Source: Lachnospiraceae bacterium (GTDB taxonomy: Bacteria > Bacillota > Clostridia > Lachnospirales > Lachnospiraceae). Taken from it: a DNA stretch of 64,000 bases. Within the stretch, counting starts at the first letter, position 1. Each line of letters starts with the position of its first letter. A program made the translations under genes and the position numbers. The stretch is from assembly GCA_022647575.1 (NCBI GenBank), contig JALCKY010000002.1:124001-188000 (forward strand), in the 5' to 3' direction. Positions 11,970 through 21,883 of the stretch are shown here, piece after piece. The notes beneath the pieces are model-generated. The model worked only from the letters and a program-made list of their open reading frames with translations. It was not told where the DNA came from and did not search any database.

Positions 11970-14075
11970 CTAGGCTTTCCCTCCGCGGTTATGATGTCTT
12001 TTCTGATCATAGGAAGCGTGTCTCTTCCCGTAGCTCTGCTTCGTGTAAGTGTCGGGCTTCTTTGCGTAAGCGCGGCGGATCCGGCTTTCCGCATCGTCCG
12101 CATCATCCAGATTTTTTTTGAGATCTGCCATCCTGTCACGCAGCTCGGCCGCCATCTCGAAATTCAGCTCCGCCGCGGCTGCCCGCATCTGCTTCTCGAT
12201 CTTGCCGATCAGTTCCTGCAGCTCGTCCCGGTTCATCGATTCCGGATCCTTGGCCAGCGTCTTCTCCGTCTTTGCCACTTCCTTTGAAATGGAAATCAGA
12301 TCCCTTACGCTCTTCTTGATCGTCGTCGGCGTGATATGGTTTTCTTCATTATACCTCTGCTGGAGCAGTCTGCGGCGTTTTGTTTCTTCAATTGCTTTTT
12401 TCATCGAATCCGTCATGACATCCGCATACATGATGACATGGCCTTCCGAATTCCGGGAAGCGCGTCCGATGGTCTGGATCAGCGATGTTTCCGAACGCAG
12501 AAAGCCTTCCTTGTCTGCATCGAGAATTGCCACCAGCGTAATCTCCGGAATATCCAGTCCTTCTCTCAGAAGATTGATTCCGACCAGCACGTCGAAAACG
12601 TCGAGACGCATGTCGCGGATGATTTCCGTTCTCTCAAGCGTATCGATGTCCGAATGCAGATAGCGCACGCGGATTCCCAGGTCCTTCATGTAATCCGTAA
12701 GATCTTCGGCCATCCGTTTCGTCAGTGTCGTAATCAGGACCTTGTGATGCTCCGCCGCTTCCTTATTGACCTCGCTGACCAGATCGTCGATCTGGCCCTT
12801 CACCGGACGCACCTCGACATCCGGATCCAGCAGGCCGGTCGGCCGGATGATCTGTTCCGTACGGAGCATTTCATGATCTTTTTCATAGTCGCCCGGCGTC
12901 GCCGAAACGAACATCACCTGGTCCACCCGCTGCTCAAACTCGGAAAAGCTGAGCGGGCGGTTGTCCCTTGCTGAGGGCAGGCGGAATCCGAAATCAACCA
13001 GCGTCTTCTTCCGGTTCTGGTCGCCGTGATACATCGCGCCGATCTGCGGCACGGTCTTGTGCGACTCGTCGATGATCAGCAGGAAATCCTTCGGGAAATA
13101 ATCCATCAGCGTGTACGGCGGCTGTCCTTCTTTCCTTCCGGTCAGATGCCGCGAGTAGTTCTCGATGCCGGAGCAGAAGCCGGTCTCCCGCATCATTTCC
13201 ACATCAAAGTCCGTGCGTTCCTTGATGCGCTGCGCTTCCAGAAGCTTGTCCTCGCTCTTGAAATAGGCGACTCTTTCCGCCAGTTCCTTCTCAATGGCAT
13301 CGCAGGCTTCGTTCATCTTGTCCTGCGGCACCACATAAAAGGACGCCGGATAGATCGGGGCATAGCTGAGTTCCGATTTGATCTCACCGGTCAGCGTATC
13401 GATCTGCGTCACGCGGTCGATCTCATCGCCGAAAAATTCGATGCGGACCGCGAATTCATTTTCATCGGCAGGAATGACTTCCACCGTATCGCCCTTCACG
13501 CGGAATGTTCCGCGGTGAAAGTCTATCTCATTTCTCTCATACTGCATGTCAATCAGTTCGCGGATCAGGACGTCGCGGTCTTTGTTCATACCCGGCCGGA
13601 CCGAAACCATCATATTCATATAGTCATCCGGCGCGCCGATTCCGTAAATGCAGGACACGGATGAGACGATCAGCACGTCCTTTCGTTCCGCGAGAGAAGA
13701 GATTGCCGAAAGGCGCAGCTTGTCGATTTCATCATTTACCGCGGAATCCTTCGCGATGTAAGTATCCGACGAAGGGACATAGGCCTCGGGCTGATAATAA
13801 TCGTAGTAGCTGACGTAATATTCAACGGCATTCTCCGGGAAGAATTCCTTGAACTCGGAATAAAGCTGGGCCGCCAGCGTCTTGTTGTGGGCAATCACGA
13901 GCGTCGGCTTCTGCAGGGCCGTCACGACGTTCGCCATCGTGAAGGTCTTGCCGGAACCGGTCACGCCGAGCAGCGTTTCCGCCTGGTTGCCCGCGCGGAA
14001 ACCGTCGACCAGTTCCTTGATGGCTTTCGGCTGGTCGCCTGTCGGCTGATATTCAGAATGCAGTTTAAACTCCAT
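11970..14075 (-). CDS. uvrB: UvrABC system protein B (excinuclease subunit)
   Basis: A 701-residue helicase-like subunit of nucleotide excision repair. It takes damaged DNA from UvrA and recruits UvrC. Visible are Walker [15 protein letters not shown] (about 39-51), the hairpin region [20 protein letters not shown], Walker [21 protein letters not shown], motif [14 protein letters not shown], and a C-terminal UVR motif ([20 protein letters not shown]). A basic tail ends RGGKA before a TAG stop. ATG 14075 follows GGAG within the end of the protease gene. No uvrA or uvrC lies in the window. Confidence 0.97.
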   Translation of the reverse strand: MEFKLHSEYQPTGDQPKAIKELVDGFRAGNQAETLLGVTGSGKTFTMANVVTALQKPTLVIAHNKTLAAQLYSEFKEFFPENAVEYYVSYYDYYQPEAYVPSSDTYIAKDSAVNDEIDKLRLSAISSLAERKDVLIVSSVSCIYGIGAPDDYMNMMVSVRPGMNKDRDVLIRELIDMQYERNEIDFHRGTFRVKGDTVEVIPADENEFAVRIEFFGDEIDRVTQIDTLTGEIKSELSYAPIYPASFYVVPQDKMNEACDAIEKELAERVAYFKSEDKLLEAQRIKERTDFDVEMMRETGFCSGIENYSRHLTGRKEGQPPYTLMDYFPKDFLLIIDESHKTVPQIGAMYHGDQNRKKTLVDFGFRLPSARDNRPLSFSEFEQRVDQVMFVSATPGDYEKDHEMLRTEQIIRPTGLLDPDVEVRPVKGQIDDLVSEVNKEAAEHHKVLITTLTKRMAEDLTDYMKDLGIRVRYLHSDIDTLERTEIIRDMRLDVFDVLVGINLLREGLDIPEITLVAILDADKEGFLRSETSLIQTIGRASRNSEGHVIMYADVMTDSMKKAIEETKRRRLLQQRYNEENHITPTTIKKSVRDLISISKEVAKTEKTLAKDPESMNRDELQELIGKIEKQMRAAAAELNFEMAAELRDRMADLKKNLDDADDAESRIRRAYAKKPDTYTKQSYGKRHASYDQKRHHNRGGKA

Positions 14076-14078
14076 GGT

Positions 14079-15284
14079 TCACTCCATCGCTTTTATAAAT
14101 TGCGTATCCGTATCCGATGTATCCGGCTTCGCCCCGTCCGCAAGCGCCACCACAGTGTCCGGCGTGATGCCGTTGCCGTTGATGTCCATTCCGTTCGGCG
14201 TGTAATAATGCGCAGTCGTGAATTTTATGCTGCTGCCGTCCGCCAGGGTCGTTGTCGTCTGCACGATTCCCTTGCCGTAGGTCTTTTCCCCGACGACGGT
14301 GCAGGACAGCCGGTCGCGGCAGGCTCCCGTGAAGATTTCCGCAGAGCTCGCTGTATTTCCGTTCACCAGCAGCACCAGCGGGATCGTCAGCGGATCCTCG
14401 CCCTTTGAATTGTAGTCTGTACGGCTCCCGTCCTTTTCCACGGTATAGACTTCAAGGCCTGCCGGCAGGATCTTGTCCAGGCAGCCCGCTGCCGCGTCGA
14501 CCAGACCTCCGGGATTATTCCTCAGGTCGATGATGAGTTTCTTCATGCCCTGTGACTTGAGGTCCGAAAGCGCCTCGGCAAACTGGTCCGGCGTCGTCCT
14601 GACGAATTCCGGAATGAGGATGTAACCGGTGCTGCCGGCTTTCATTTCATGGGAGACCAGCTCGATCTCCACCTGTCCCGGCGTCACCTTCAGGGAAAGC
14701 GTCTCCGTTCCGCGCAGGACGGTAAGGGTCATTTCCTTCCCGTCGTTTGATGCGATCATCGAAGACACTTCCTCCAGAGTCATGCCGCCGGCCGCCGTTC
14801 CGTTCAGTTCCGTAATGAAGTCTCCGCTCAGGAGACCTCCCGCTTCCGCAGGCGACCCCGGATAAATATAAGAGACAAGCAGGTTGCCCGTAGACTCATC
14901 CTTCGAGACGCCGATGCCGATGCCGGCGTAGGTGCCGCTCGTGGATTGAGTATTTGATTCGGTCTGCTCAGGCGTATAGTAAGCGGCGTAGGAATCGTCC
15001 AGCGCCTCAACCATGCCGGTATATTTCCCGTTCTCGATGTCTTCGGAAGTCGCAGAGGTAAGGGCCTCTTCGGAAATGAGGCTGCCGACGACTGCTTCTT
15101 TTGATGTCGTCTTCATCGACCAGATGATCATGCCGGCGACTGCTCCCGCTGCCAGCACCCCGATCAGGAAACCGATGATCAGGTCGTGTTCGCCGCTGCC
15201 GAAACGGAATGTTTTTACAGATTTTCCCGGATCTGCTTCCTCTTCATCTTCAGTTTCTTCAGTTTGTTTTTCTTCCTTATCCAT
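14079..15284 (-). CDS. S41 family C-terminal processing protease with PDZ domain
   Basis: A 401-residue membrane-anchored serine protease. An acidic cytoplasmic N-terminus precedes one membrane helix (LIIGFLIGVLAAGAVAGMII, about 34-53). A PDZ domain (about 120-200, GIGIGVSKDESTGNLLVSYI) is followed by the S41 domain. The Ser-Lys dyad is visible in NGNTASSAEIFTGA and EKTYGKGIVQTT. It cleaves C-terminal tails of exported proteins. The gene lies directly before uvrB (stop and start 4 bp apart), as in many Clostridia. A strong promoter sits so close to the ATG that no leader or ribosome site fits. Confidence 0.93.
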   Translation of the reverse strand: MDKEEKQTEETEDEEEADPGKSVKTFRFGSGEHDLIIGFLIGVLAAGAVAGMIIWSMKTTSKEAVVGSLISEEALTSATSEDIENGKYTGMVEALDDSYAAYYTPEQTESNTQSTSGTYAGIGIGVSKDESTGNLLVSYIYPGSPAEAGGLLSGDFITELNGTAAGGMTLEEVSSMIASNDGKEMTLTVLRGTETLSLKVTPGQVEIELVSHEMKAGSTGYILIPEFVRTTPDQFAEALSDLKSQGMKKLIIDLRNNPGGLVDAAAGCLDKILPAGLEVYTVEKDGSRTDYNSKGEDPLTIPLVLLVNGNTASSAEIFTGACRDRLSCTVVGEKTYGKGIVQTTTTLADGSSIKFTTAHYYTPNGMDINGNGITPDTVVALADGAKPDTSDTDTQFIKAME

Positions 15285-15291
15285 GTTCTGT

Positions 15292-15321
15292 ATTATACCA
15301 ATCTTATGGCACAGGTGTCAA
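15292..15321 (-). promoter_or_regulatory. SigA promoter giving a likely leaderless mRNA
   Basis: Minus strand: -35 TTGACA (15316-15321), an 18-base spacer ending TGG, and -10 TATAAT (15292-15297). Only seven bases (15285-15291) separate the -10 from the ATG of the S41 protease (15282-15284), so transcription should start at or within about two bases of the start codon. Confidence 0.85.
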
Positions 15322-15345
15322 AATTGACGCACGGACGGATAAAGT

Positions 15346-15378
15346 TTCAGGGCATCCCGAATGGAAGGATGCCCTGAA
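15346..15378 (-). terminator. Terminator hairpin after the CWB2 surface protein gene
   Basis: A perfect 12-bp stem (15346-15357 with 15367-15378) and 9-base loop lie about 40 bases after the stop of the surface protein gene. The following minus-strand bases (ACTTTATCC) are only weakly T-rich, so efficiency is uncertain. Confidence 0.7.
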
Positions 15379-15418
15379 CTGTCACTGCATGAAGTTGCAC
15401 TGATGAATCGAACATCTC

Positions 15419-16252
15419 TCAGCCGAGCGCCTTCACGATCGCCGCGACCGTATCGTCGCTGACGGCGGCCGTGCCGCCCAGGATGAACAGGTCTCCTGCC
15501 GTCACCCCGGCCGACTTCATGTCGGACAGGATCCCGGAAGATTCCGATGCCGTTTCGCTGACCAGAATCAGCGGGACGTCCTTCTGTCCGCAGAGCACCG
15601 CGCCCGTCAGGGCATCCGTATAGGAGCCGTCGCGTCCCGACGCAAATGCCGTCCCGACGTAGCTGTTAAAAAGCGTGGACGCCACGATCGCGGAGGTTTC
15701 GTACCGGTTCGCGCCGCCGAGGCGCGTCACATTCCCCGCGCCGACCGCCGCCTTCAGCGCATCTTCCGTCGCGACGGTGACGACTCCCGTGCCGCCGACG
15801 ATCAGGATTCTCGCATACTTCGATGCCTCCGCAAATGATTCCGGATCGAGGGTGCCGTCCGCGGATGTCAGGAACATGGGGTCCTTGTCGCTGTAGGCAT
15901 ACGGTGCGATGCTCAGCGCATCTGCCGCCCGCGACCCGTTCACGACGATGGCCGTCCCCTCCTTGTCAAATGCTGCTGACTTTGCGATCTTCAGCGCCGT
16001 CATAATCCGGTTAATGCCGCCGATCCGGTTCACGCCGCCTGTGGTGACCTCCGTGCTGAGTCTTTCTTCCACATTTTCAGAAACGGCTCCCGTCCCGCCC
16101 AGCACCAGGGCATTCGTCGTCCCGAGGGTCTTCAGCAGGTTTTCCGATGTCTCATTCAGCGCATCCGAATTGGTGATGACGATCGGGCAGCTGTTGAGCC
16201 CGGCCAGGCCAGCCGCGCACAGCGCGTCCGGGAAATCCTCGCCGGTCGCCAC
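15419..16252 (-). CDS. C-terminal fragment: cell wall binding repeat 2 (CWB2) domains
   Basis: The longest clean frame at the 3' end of the giant surface gene, 277 residues. It carries the CWB2 (PF04122-type) pattern three times: GEDFPDALCAAGLAG...ALVLGGTGAVS; ADALSIAPYAY...ILIVGGTGVVT; and TDALTGAVLCG...LFILGGTAAVS, with NRIGG and TRLGGANRYETS between. CWB2 domains bind anionic cell-wall polymer in clostridial surface proteins. The first repeat continues upstream in another frame (DRIGGDDRYDTASKI near 16,300). It is not a separate gene; it is the anchor of the protein starting at 21576. Confidence 0.8.
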   Translation of the reverse strand: MATGEDFPDALCAAGLAGLNSCPIVITNSDALNETSENLLKTLGTTNALVLGGTGAVSENVEERLSTEVTTGGVNRIGGINRIMTALKIAKSAAFDKEGTAIVVNGSRAADALSIAPYAYSDKDPMFLTSADGTLDPESFAEASKYARILIVGGTGVVTVATEDALKAAVGAGNVTRLGGANRYETSAIVASTLFNSYVGTAFASGRDGSYTDALTGAVLCGQKDVPLILVSETASESSGILSDMKSAGVTAGDLFILGGTAAVSDDTVAAIVKALG

Positions 16253-16831
16253 GATGGCCTCGATGGCCCCGTCCGGGAAAGCCTGCTCCGTGATCTTCGA
16301 CGCTGTATCATAGCGGTCATCGCCGCCGATGCGGTCAGGTACATTTGCCGGACGGGGTTCACGGGACCGGGGGTGCTATTGGCGGTGAAGGTCACCGCGA
16401 CGGTATGATCGCCCGTCACGCCTGTGAACTTATAGTAACCGTTTGTTTTCGCATCCGCGTTCGCGGTGCCGTCGATTTTGACCTCGCTGAGCGTAGTAGC
16501 CGCTGGACGCGAGTGAAGAACACGACGCACATTGCCGCCGTCGCTGACCTGAACTGTCCCGAGCAGGCGAAACGCTGCCGCTGCCGGTCTTGGTGACGGT
16601 GATCGTGTGCGGCTCGCCACGGTGCCGGTCGTCCCGCTCGACGGGAGCAGGAACACGATCTCGGGCGCGGTGAGGGACGCCGTGCGGGTCCTGCTGTTTT
16701 CGACGCCGCCCAGATCGGGCAGCTCGCCGGTGAAGGTCGTGCTGTCGTCGCCGATCACTGCGGTGTAGTCCCCGTTTTCAGCGTAGGGCAGTCCGGAGAC
16801 GACGAAGCGTCCGTTCGTGTCGGTGGTCGCC

Positions 16832-17542
16832 TCATAGTCCGTTCCGCCCCATGTGAGGGTGACGTCGGCGTCTGCGACGGCCGATTTGTCGCTCTCGTTG
16901 AGTACCTTGCCGGGAAGTCGAAGGTGACGTCCTGCGTGTCGTCAACGGTGTCGCCGTCGGGGTTTTCCGGCTGTCCCTGCGGGTCGTCATTATTGATGCT
17001 GTTTTCTGACCAGTCATCACCCATTGCAGCGGCTCCGCGCTGTCGGTGAGCTGCGTGACGGACGAGCCGTAGCGCAGGGCGTTGAAGCTGACGTAGCTGC
17101 CCACGCCGCCGCAGTCGCCCAGGACGCCGTCCATCGTCGTGAACATAAAGCCCTTGGCCGGGTCGTTATAGCACCAGATGAGGCCGGTGCCGAGGGTTCG
17201 CTGCAAGGTCGGTGTTCCATTTACGTTTTTATAGACGTTTTCCTCCACCAGCGCGGCGGTGCCGATTTTGGTCGCGTCCGTCCAATATTGCAGGGATTCG
17301 GTGTATTCCGCCGTCTTTCCGGCGGTCTCGACGGAGCTCACCTTGTCGAACTTGATGTACTCGCCCGTGCCGAGCGTGATATGGTCGAGGTTCGTGTCAT
17401 ACGGCTGGGCCAGCCATGAGAAACGAATGGAGCTTGCCGCGCTGTCGTCCGGGAAGGCCGGGGAGCGCTGGACGTCGAAGACCTCCGCCGTGGTGTAGTG
17501 GATTTCGAAGATGGACTTCTGATCATACGGCGCAAAGGTCAC
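16832..17542 (-). CDS. Fragment: second copy of an unrecognised ~140-residue surface module
   Basis: A fragment of the giant surface gene. It encodes FDVQRSPAFPDD...YDTNLDHITLGTGEYIKFDKV...GTGLIWCYNDPAKGF then MFTTMDGVLGDCGGVGSYVS. This is clearly homologous to the copy at about 18145-18613. I do not recognise the domain. The last ~50 residues are out of frame; the true reading passes to the next frame near 17,000. Confidence 0.55.
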   Translation of the reverse strand: MTFAPYDQKSIFEIHYTTAEVFDVQRSPAFPDDSAASSIRFSWLAQPYDTNLDHITLGTGEYIKFDKVSSVETAGKTAEYTESLQYWTDATKIGTAALVEENVYKNVNGTPTLQRTLGTGLIWCYNDPAKGFMFTTMDGVLGDCGGVGSYVSFNALRYGSSVTQLTDSAEPLQWVMTGQKTASIMTTRRDSRKTPTATPLTTRRTSPSTSRQGTQRERQIGRRRRRRHPHMGRNGL

Positions 17543-17704
17543 GGTCAGCTTGCTGTTGCCGTCGGGGTAAACGAGCAGTAACCGGCCGCGACGCCGGTCA
17601 GCTGTTCAGCGCCTATACTCCATGTAACATTAGATACCTTGTACCCGCTGTCCGGCTTGAAGATAAAGCGGGCCGTGTCGCCGCTGGTCAATTCGTATTC
17701 CCTA

Positions 17705-18775
17705 TCATCGGAAACCGCACCCGCGCCGAGGTAGCTCACGGTGCCGCCTTTCAAGTTGCTGCCGTCTGTGCCGTATTCGAAGTCGACAAGCACCTTGTCC
17801 TGCCGTGCGTCTGAGCTGTTTCCTGTAAAGGTCAAAACCGCTTCGGGTGAATCCACCCAATCGTAATTCGCTTGTGTTGCTGCCTTTCGTCACGGTCGCT
17901 TTGTCAACATACTTCTCCGGCAGGCCCGTGAACTGCACATAGCCATTTGTGTCGGTCGTGCCGGAATACGTGTTGTCATCTTTTGTAATCGTGACCATCG
18001 CGCCGCTGACCGCCGTCCCGCTGCCGTCCACGACTTTGATCAGCTCCTGATAGGTCACGGCTGCCGGCGCCGTCGGGGTGCCGTCCTCCGGCGCGAGCTT
18101 GTTGTTGTCTATGATTTCATCTTTTGTGTACGGTTCGGTCTCGTCCGGTGTGTAGATGATGCTGTCGCCGGTCTTGTGGGCGGCAAAGGTCACATAGGTA
18201 CCGACGCCGCCGGAATACTTGAACGCGCCGTCCATGGCGGTGTAGAGGAAGCCGTCGCTTCCCAGCGCCCAGACGAGGCCGATGGAGGAGAGCGTGGTTG
18301 TCCCGCCCGCGCTGTGCAGCGTTTCCTTCACAACGGCGGCGGCTTCGATCTGCTCCGCCGTTGCGCCGGTGTAGCGTTTCAGGGAACTGACGATGCGCGT
18401 CTTCGTCGCCGTGTCAAGTTCCGAAACAGCTTTAACATATTCAAACGTCACATAGTCGCTCGCCGGGGCGGCGAAATTCACCTTTTTCAGATTCTGGTCG
18501 TAGGGCGCTTTCAGCCCGGAAAGGCGGAAGCTGCGGATCGCCACCGGGAACGCGGGCGAGCGCTGGCAGTCCCAGACCTGCGGCTGGTAAAACTTCGCGC
18601 CGAAAATGCCTGCGCCGGGCAGCCGCCAGCTGCACCACCTGACGGATTGCCGCTGCCGCTGTTCTGAACGCGGTAGGATTTGTCGCTGTGGAAATAGCCG
18701 CTGTAATCGGCGCTGTTGCTGCCGGTGATATTGACGGGAGTGCCGAAACGGCGTGGGCGCGGTCTGCGTCGTCAC
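17705..18775 (-). CDS. Fragment: first copy of the unrecognised module plus an Ig-like repeat
   Basis: A fragment of the giant surface gene. From about residue 55 it reads FYQPQVWDCQRSPAFPVAIR, then YDQNLKKVNFAAPASDYVTF, GLVWALGSDGFLYTAMDGAF and GGVGTYVTFAAHKTGDSI. It is followed by a carboxypeptidase-regulatory or Big-type Ig-like repeat (VDGSGTAVSGAMVTITKDDN, TDTNGYVQFTGLPEKYV). The first ~50 and last ~35 residues of this frame look out of frame. Confidence 0.55.
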   Translation of the reverse strand: MTTQTAPTPFRHSRQYHRQQQRRLQRLFPQRQILPRSEQRQRQSVRWCSWRLPGAGIFGAKFYQPQVWDCQRSPAFPVAIRSFRLSGLKAPYDQNLKKVNFAAPASDYVTFEYVKAVSELDTATKTRIVSSLKRYTGATAEQIEAAAVVKETLHSAGGTTTLSSIGLVWALGSDGFLYTAMDGAFKYSGGVGTYVTFAAHKTGDSIIYTPDETEPYTKDEIIDNNKLAPEDGTPTAPAAVTYQELIKVVDGSGTAVSGAMVTITKDDNTYSGTTDTNGYVQFTGLPEKYVDKATVTKGSNTSELRLGGFTRSGFDLYRKQLRRTAGQGACRLRIRHRRQQLERRHRELPRRGCGFR

Positions 18776-18795
18776 GCCGATGGACGCGCCGCTCG

Positions 18796-19122
18796 TCAGC
18801 GGTGTTTCGCCGAGCAGGTGATGGTCTTATCGCTCGGCAGATAGACGTTGTCCGTCACGCCGCCGGAGGCGGAATTTGTTCTGTAATCGTAGACCGCCTT
18901 GGCGACGTTGCCGGTGATCTTCGCCGTGCCGCCGACCGTGAAGGTCCCGGCGTTATACACGCCGCCGCCGTCTTCGTTTGCGGTGTCGCAGGAGTAGTTG
19001 CCGCTGATCTCGCCGCCGGTCATGGTAAAGGTGGCGTTTTCCGCGTTGTAAACGCCGCCGCCGCAGGTGTAGCCGCCCTCACCCGTCGCGGCAATATTCG
19101 CGCTGATCTTACCGCCGGTCAT
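18796..19122 (-). CDS. Fragment: beta-helix repeats of the surface protein
   Basis: A 108-residue in-frame stretch of the giant surface gene, built of units such as GGGVYNAENATFTMTGGEIS and GGGVYNAGTFTVGGTAKITG. This is the pattern of right-handed beta-helix adhesin repeats. It is part of the gene starting at 21576. Confidence 0.55.
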   Translation of the reverse strand: MTGGKISANIAATGEGGYTCGGGVYNAENATFTMTGGEISGNYSCDTANEDGGGVYNAGTFTVGGTAKITGNVAKAVYDYRTNSASGGVTDNVYLPSDKTITCSAKHR

Positions 19123-21719
19123 GGTGAAGGTCCCGGCGTTGTAAACGCCGCCGCCCTTCTCGCCGTCGGCATTTTTGGTAATAGTGCCGCCCGAGAGCGT
19201 AAGGGTACCCGCGTTATAGATGCCGCCGCCGCTCTTGCTGCCGGTACCACGTTGCGTCCCGTATAGCCGCCTGTAATGGTGCCGCCGGTGCCGCTGTCGC
19301 GTATGGTCAGGGTACCGAGATTGGCAATGACCCAGCCGCCGTAGTCACTGCAGGGCTCATTCAGATTGCGGTCGATGGTAAAGCCGTTCAGGTCGAGGGT
19401 AATATGTTTGCCTCAGGAACGCATATGGAACCCGCCTGATTGGTTCCGTCATAAAATCCGACGCCGGTGCCGAAGCTGGTGCCGCAGGTGCTGTCCGTGG
19501 CCGCCGTCCAGTCGGCGAAGATCTTGACAGCGGTGTATGCGGTGTTGTTCTCGTTCACCCACCGCCGCGTTCCAGCCGTCGGCAAAGTCGCCGTAGCCTG
19601 TATAATCGGTTCCGTCATGCGTCACGGTAATGATCGGGTCGCCCAGCCGGAAGCGCACGGCGGTGCCGGCGGTCGTTCGGGTGCCGCCGTCGCAGCGAAC
19701 AAACTTGTCGGAAACCGTGGTGGTTCCTTTACCGTTTGCCGCGCCGGTGCCGCCCATGGCGGTGAGGGTCACGGTATCCGAAGCGGCTGTGCCAAGCTGA
19801 AAATCGGCGGGAGTCATACCGGCTTTCATCCTCATCGTAAGGACCAAATATGTGCCAATGCCGTAGCCGTCGCCCGCGGCGACAACATTTGCGTCGCCCG
19901 AAAATGTTGTTGTACCGTAGGAACAAACGCCCGCGCTGATGCTGCCTGTGCCGGAGGCATGACCGCCCACGGCAACAAGCTGTCCGCTGCTCACGGAAAT
20001 TCCGGCGCCTGCTGCAGCGCCGGAGCTAAGGCTGCCGTGCCTGCTGCGGCTCCGCCAACAGCGGTAACATCGCCGCCCACAATTTGAATCTTTTTTGATG
20101 CGCTCAGCCCGCAGCTGAAGCGGCTTCTTCACTTCCGCCGGCGTCTCCGCCAAGGGCGATGACTTTTCCGCTGCTGACGTTCAGACTTCCGGTATCATTC
20201 TCTTCAGGGTTTGAAAGCTGAATGCCGCAGCTGCTGTCGCCGGCCTGTCTGCCGAGGGCGATAAGCGTTCCGCCGCCGCTGAGCGAAAGCCCAGCCGCAC
20301 CACTCACTTCATCCATAATGCCGCAGCTGTCGCCGCTTTCTGACGTGCCGCCGCAGACGACGTTCACGCCCTCATAGACGATGCTGATGTCTTGCCCTCC
20401 CTGAATTCCGAAAGAGCCGATTGCAGTTTATCCGTACCGACGATGATCATGTTTTTGAGGGTGAGGGTCGATGTGTCTGCGTCCCACATCCAGCCGCTGC
20501 TGGCTCACTGTTCGACCATGTGCTTTTTCTACCTTATTTCTCAAGTCCAACGTAGAGGTGCGAATATTGTTACTCGTGTACGTCGTGCTGTCGCCGTACA
20601 CGGCGAGGCTTGCCGGTCTGCGCACCGGTGAGAGCGGTGAGCGAAGCGTATTTCAGCTCCGTCTGTCGGTGCTTTATTCAGCGCCTGAGACGTCTTCCCG
20701 TCGCTGACCTCGCCGCTGGACGCGACCAGCAGGCCGCCGGTCAGTGCGACTGTGCCGTTGTCGACACACACGCCATAGCTGCGTATTGTTTGCGCTTTTG
20801 CCGCCCTGCGCGACAACTGTGCCGCCGGAGACGTTAAGGGAAATTAAATGTCTCAATCCCATACGACTGGCCACCATTGGCGTAAGCTCCCACGGCGGTC
20901 AGGCTGCCTTCTACACTTGCGCTGTGATTGCAGTACACGCCGCAGGAACTTTGTTGATTTGCCGTACCCGCAATGCCGGTGACATCGGCGCTGCCGCTGA
21001 CTATAAGAGTTGGCGCATAGATACCGTAACTGGAATTATATGCTGTACCGCCGAGTCCCGTCACCCTGCCGGAATTAATTGTGAGGGTGCCGTCCGCGCC
21101 TCCAGTCCCTTGCTGTCGCCCTCACTGCTCTTGCCGCCGACGGCGGACAGCGAGCCGACGCCCGCGGCCGTCCCCGTCCTCAATCGTCAGCGCGCCGTCA
21201 CAGAAAACAGCTACGCAATCATAACTTCCAGTCCCGCTTGCAATGGTGCTGTCGCCGTTGAGCACGATCGTGGTATCAGCGGGCAGGTATGCGCCGTAGC
21301 TGTCGCCGCTGCTGTCCGCGCCCCTGATATAGGCGTCGGTGAGGGTCAGCGTATGCCCGCACCGGCACCATCATTGGCGGTGGCGTCATACGCCCACGTC
21401 CAGCCGTCGCCGCGACACTGGCGGAGGAATCGTAGCCCGGCGTTCGTTGCCTATCTTTGTCTCACCAACCGTGTAATATTCATCTGCGCGCTCGCCGCCG
21501 CGGGCACGCTCATCGCCGGCAGCAGGCTCAGCACCATGCACACCGTCAAAACCAGACTCAAAATTTTCTTTTTCATCCCGATCCACCCTTGCCCTTTCTT
21601 TTCCTGTCTCCGGCCAAGCCCCTCCTTCACCGGGATTCTCCTGCTTCCACCATAGCATTTCCGGGAAATGAACACTGTCCTCCTCCGCCGAAACGCACTT
21701 TTTTGCCCCTGAAATGTAT

Positions 21720-21747
21720 TTGCCTCAGCCTCCTGAAGCGGTACAAT
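21720..21747 (+). promoter_or_regulatory. Probable promoter of the LytTR/GHKL pair
   Basis: TTGCCT (21720-21725), 16-base spacer, TACAAT (21742-21747). Transcription would start near 21754, placing the 35-bp repeats at 21752-21856 in the leader. Confidence 0.55.
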
Positions 21748-21751
21748 AAAG

Positions 21752-21856
21752 AAAGAACCGAAATTATTTTTCAGGGACTGCGGAAGGATTTCAGCAGATA
21801 TTACCGCAGGGACAGCGGCACGATTTCAGCAGGTATTGCCACAGAATCTGCGGCAG
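21752..21856 (+). repeat. 35-bp direct repeats upstream of the LytTR regulator
   Basis: Two good copies (21787-21821 and 21822-21856), sharing GATTTCAGCAG, ATATT/GTATT and CCRCAG. The second half of a degenerate third copy precedes them (CAGGGACTGCGG matching CAGGGACAGCGG). The array ends 15 bases before the AAAGGAG ribosome site. Direct repeats near LytTR genes are often binding sites for the regulator, but these may lie in the transcribed leader. Confidence 0.65.
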
Positions 21857-21883
21857 GAATCATTATTTTAAAGGAGACACCTC

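Larger units (their letters stand above)
15419..21576 (-). pseudogene. Giant secreted surface protein with beta-helix-like repeats and C-terminal CWB2 repeats, multiply frameshifted
   Basis: One ~6.2 kb gene read from its fragments. ATG 21576 follows AAGGGTGG and encodes a signal peptide (KKKILSLVLTVCMVLSLLPA then PAAASA). About 19.4-21.4 kb encodes repeated Gly-rich units (SGGTVVAQGG, SSGQLVAVGGHA, SGKVIALGGDAGG). About 18.8-19.3 kb encodes GGGVYN/TMTGG units of a right-handed beta-helix type. Two copies of an unrecognised ~140-residue module, each followed by an Ig-like segment, span 16.3-18.6 kb. Three CWB2 cell-wall-binding repeats end the protein. More than ten frame changes occur but the reading content stays protein-like, so sequence error is favoured over decay. 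Confidence 0.75.
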
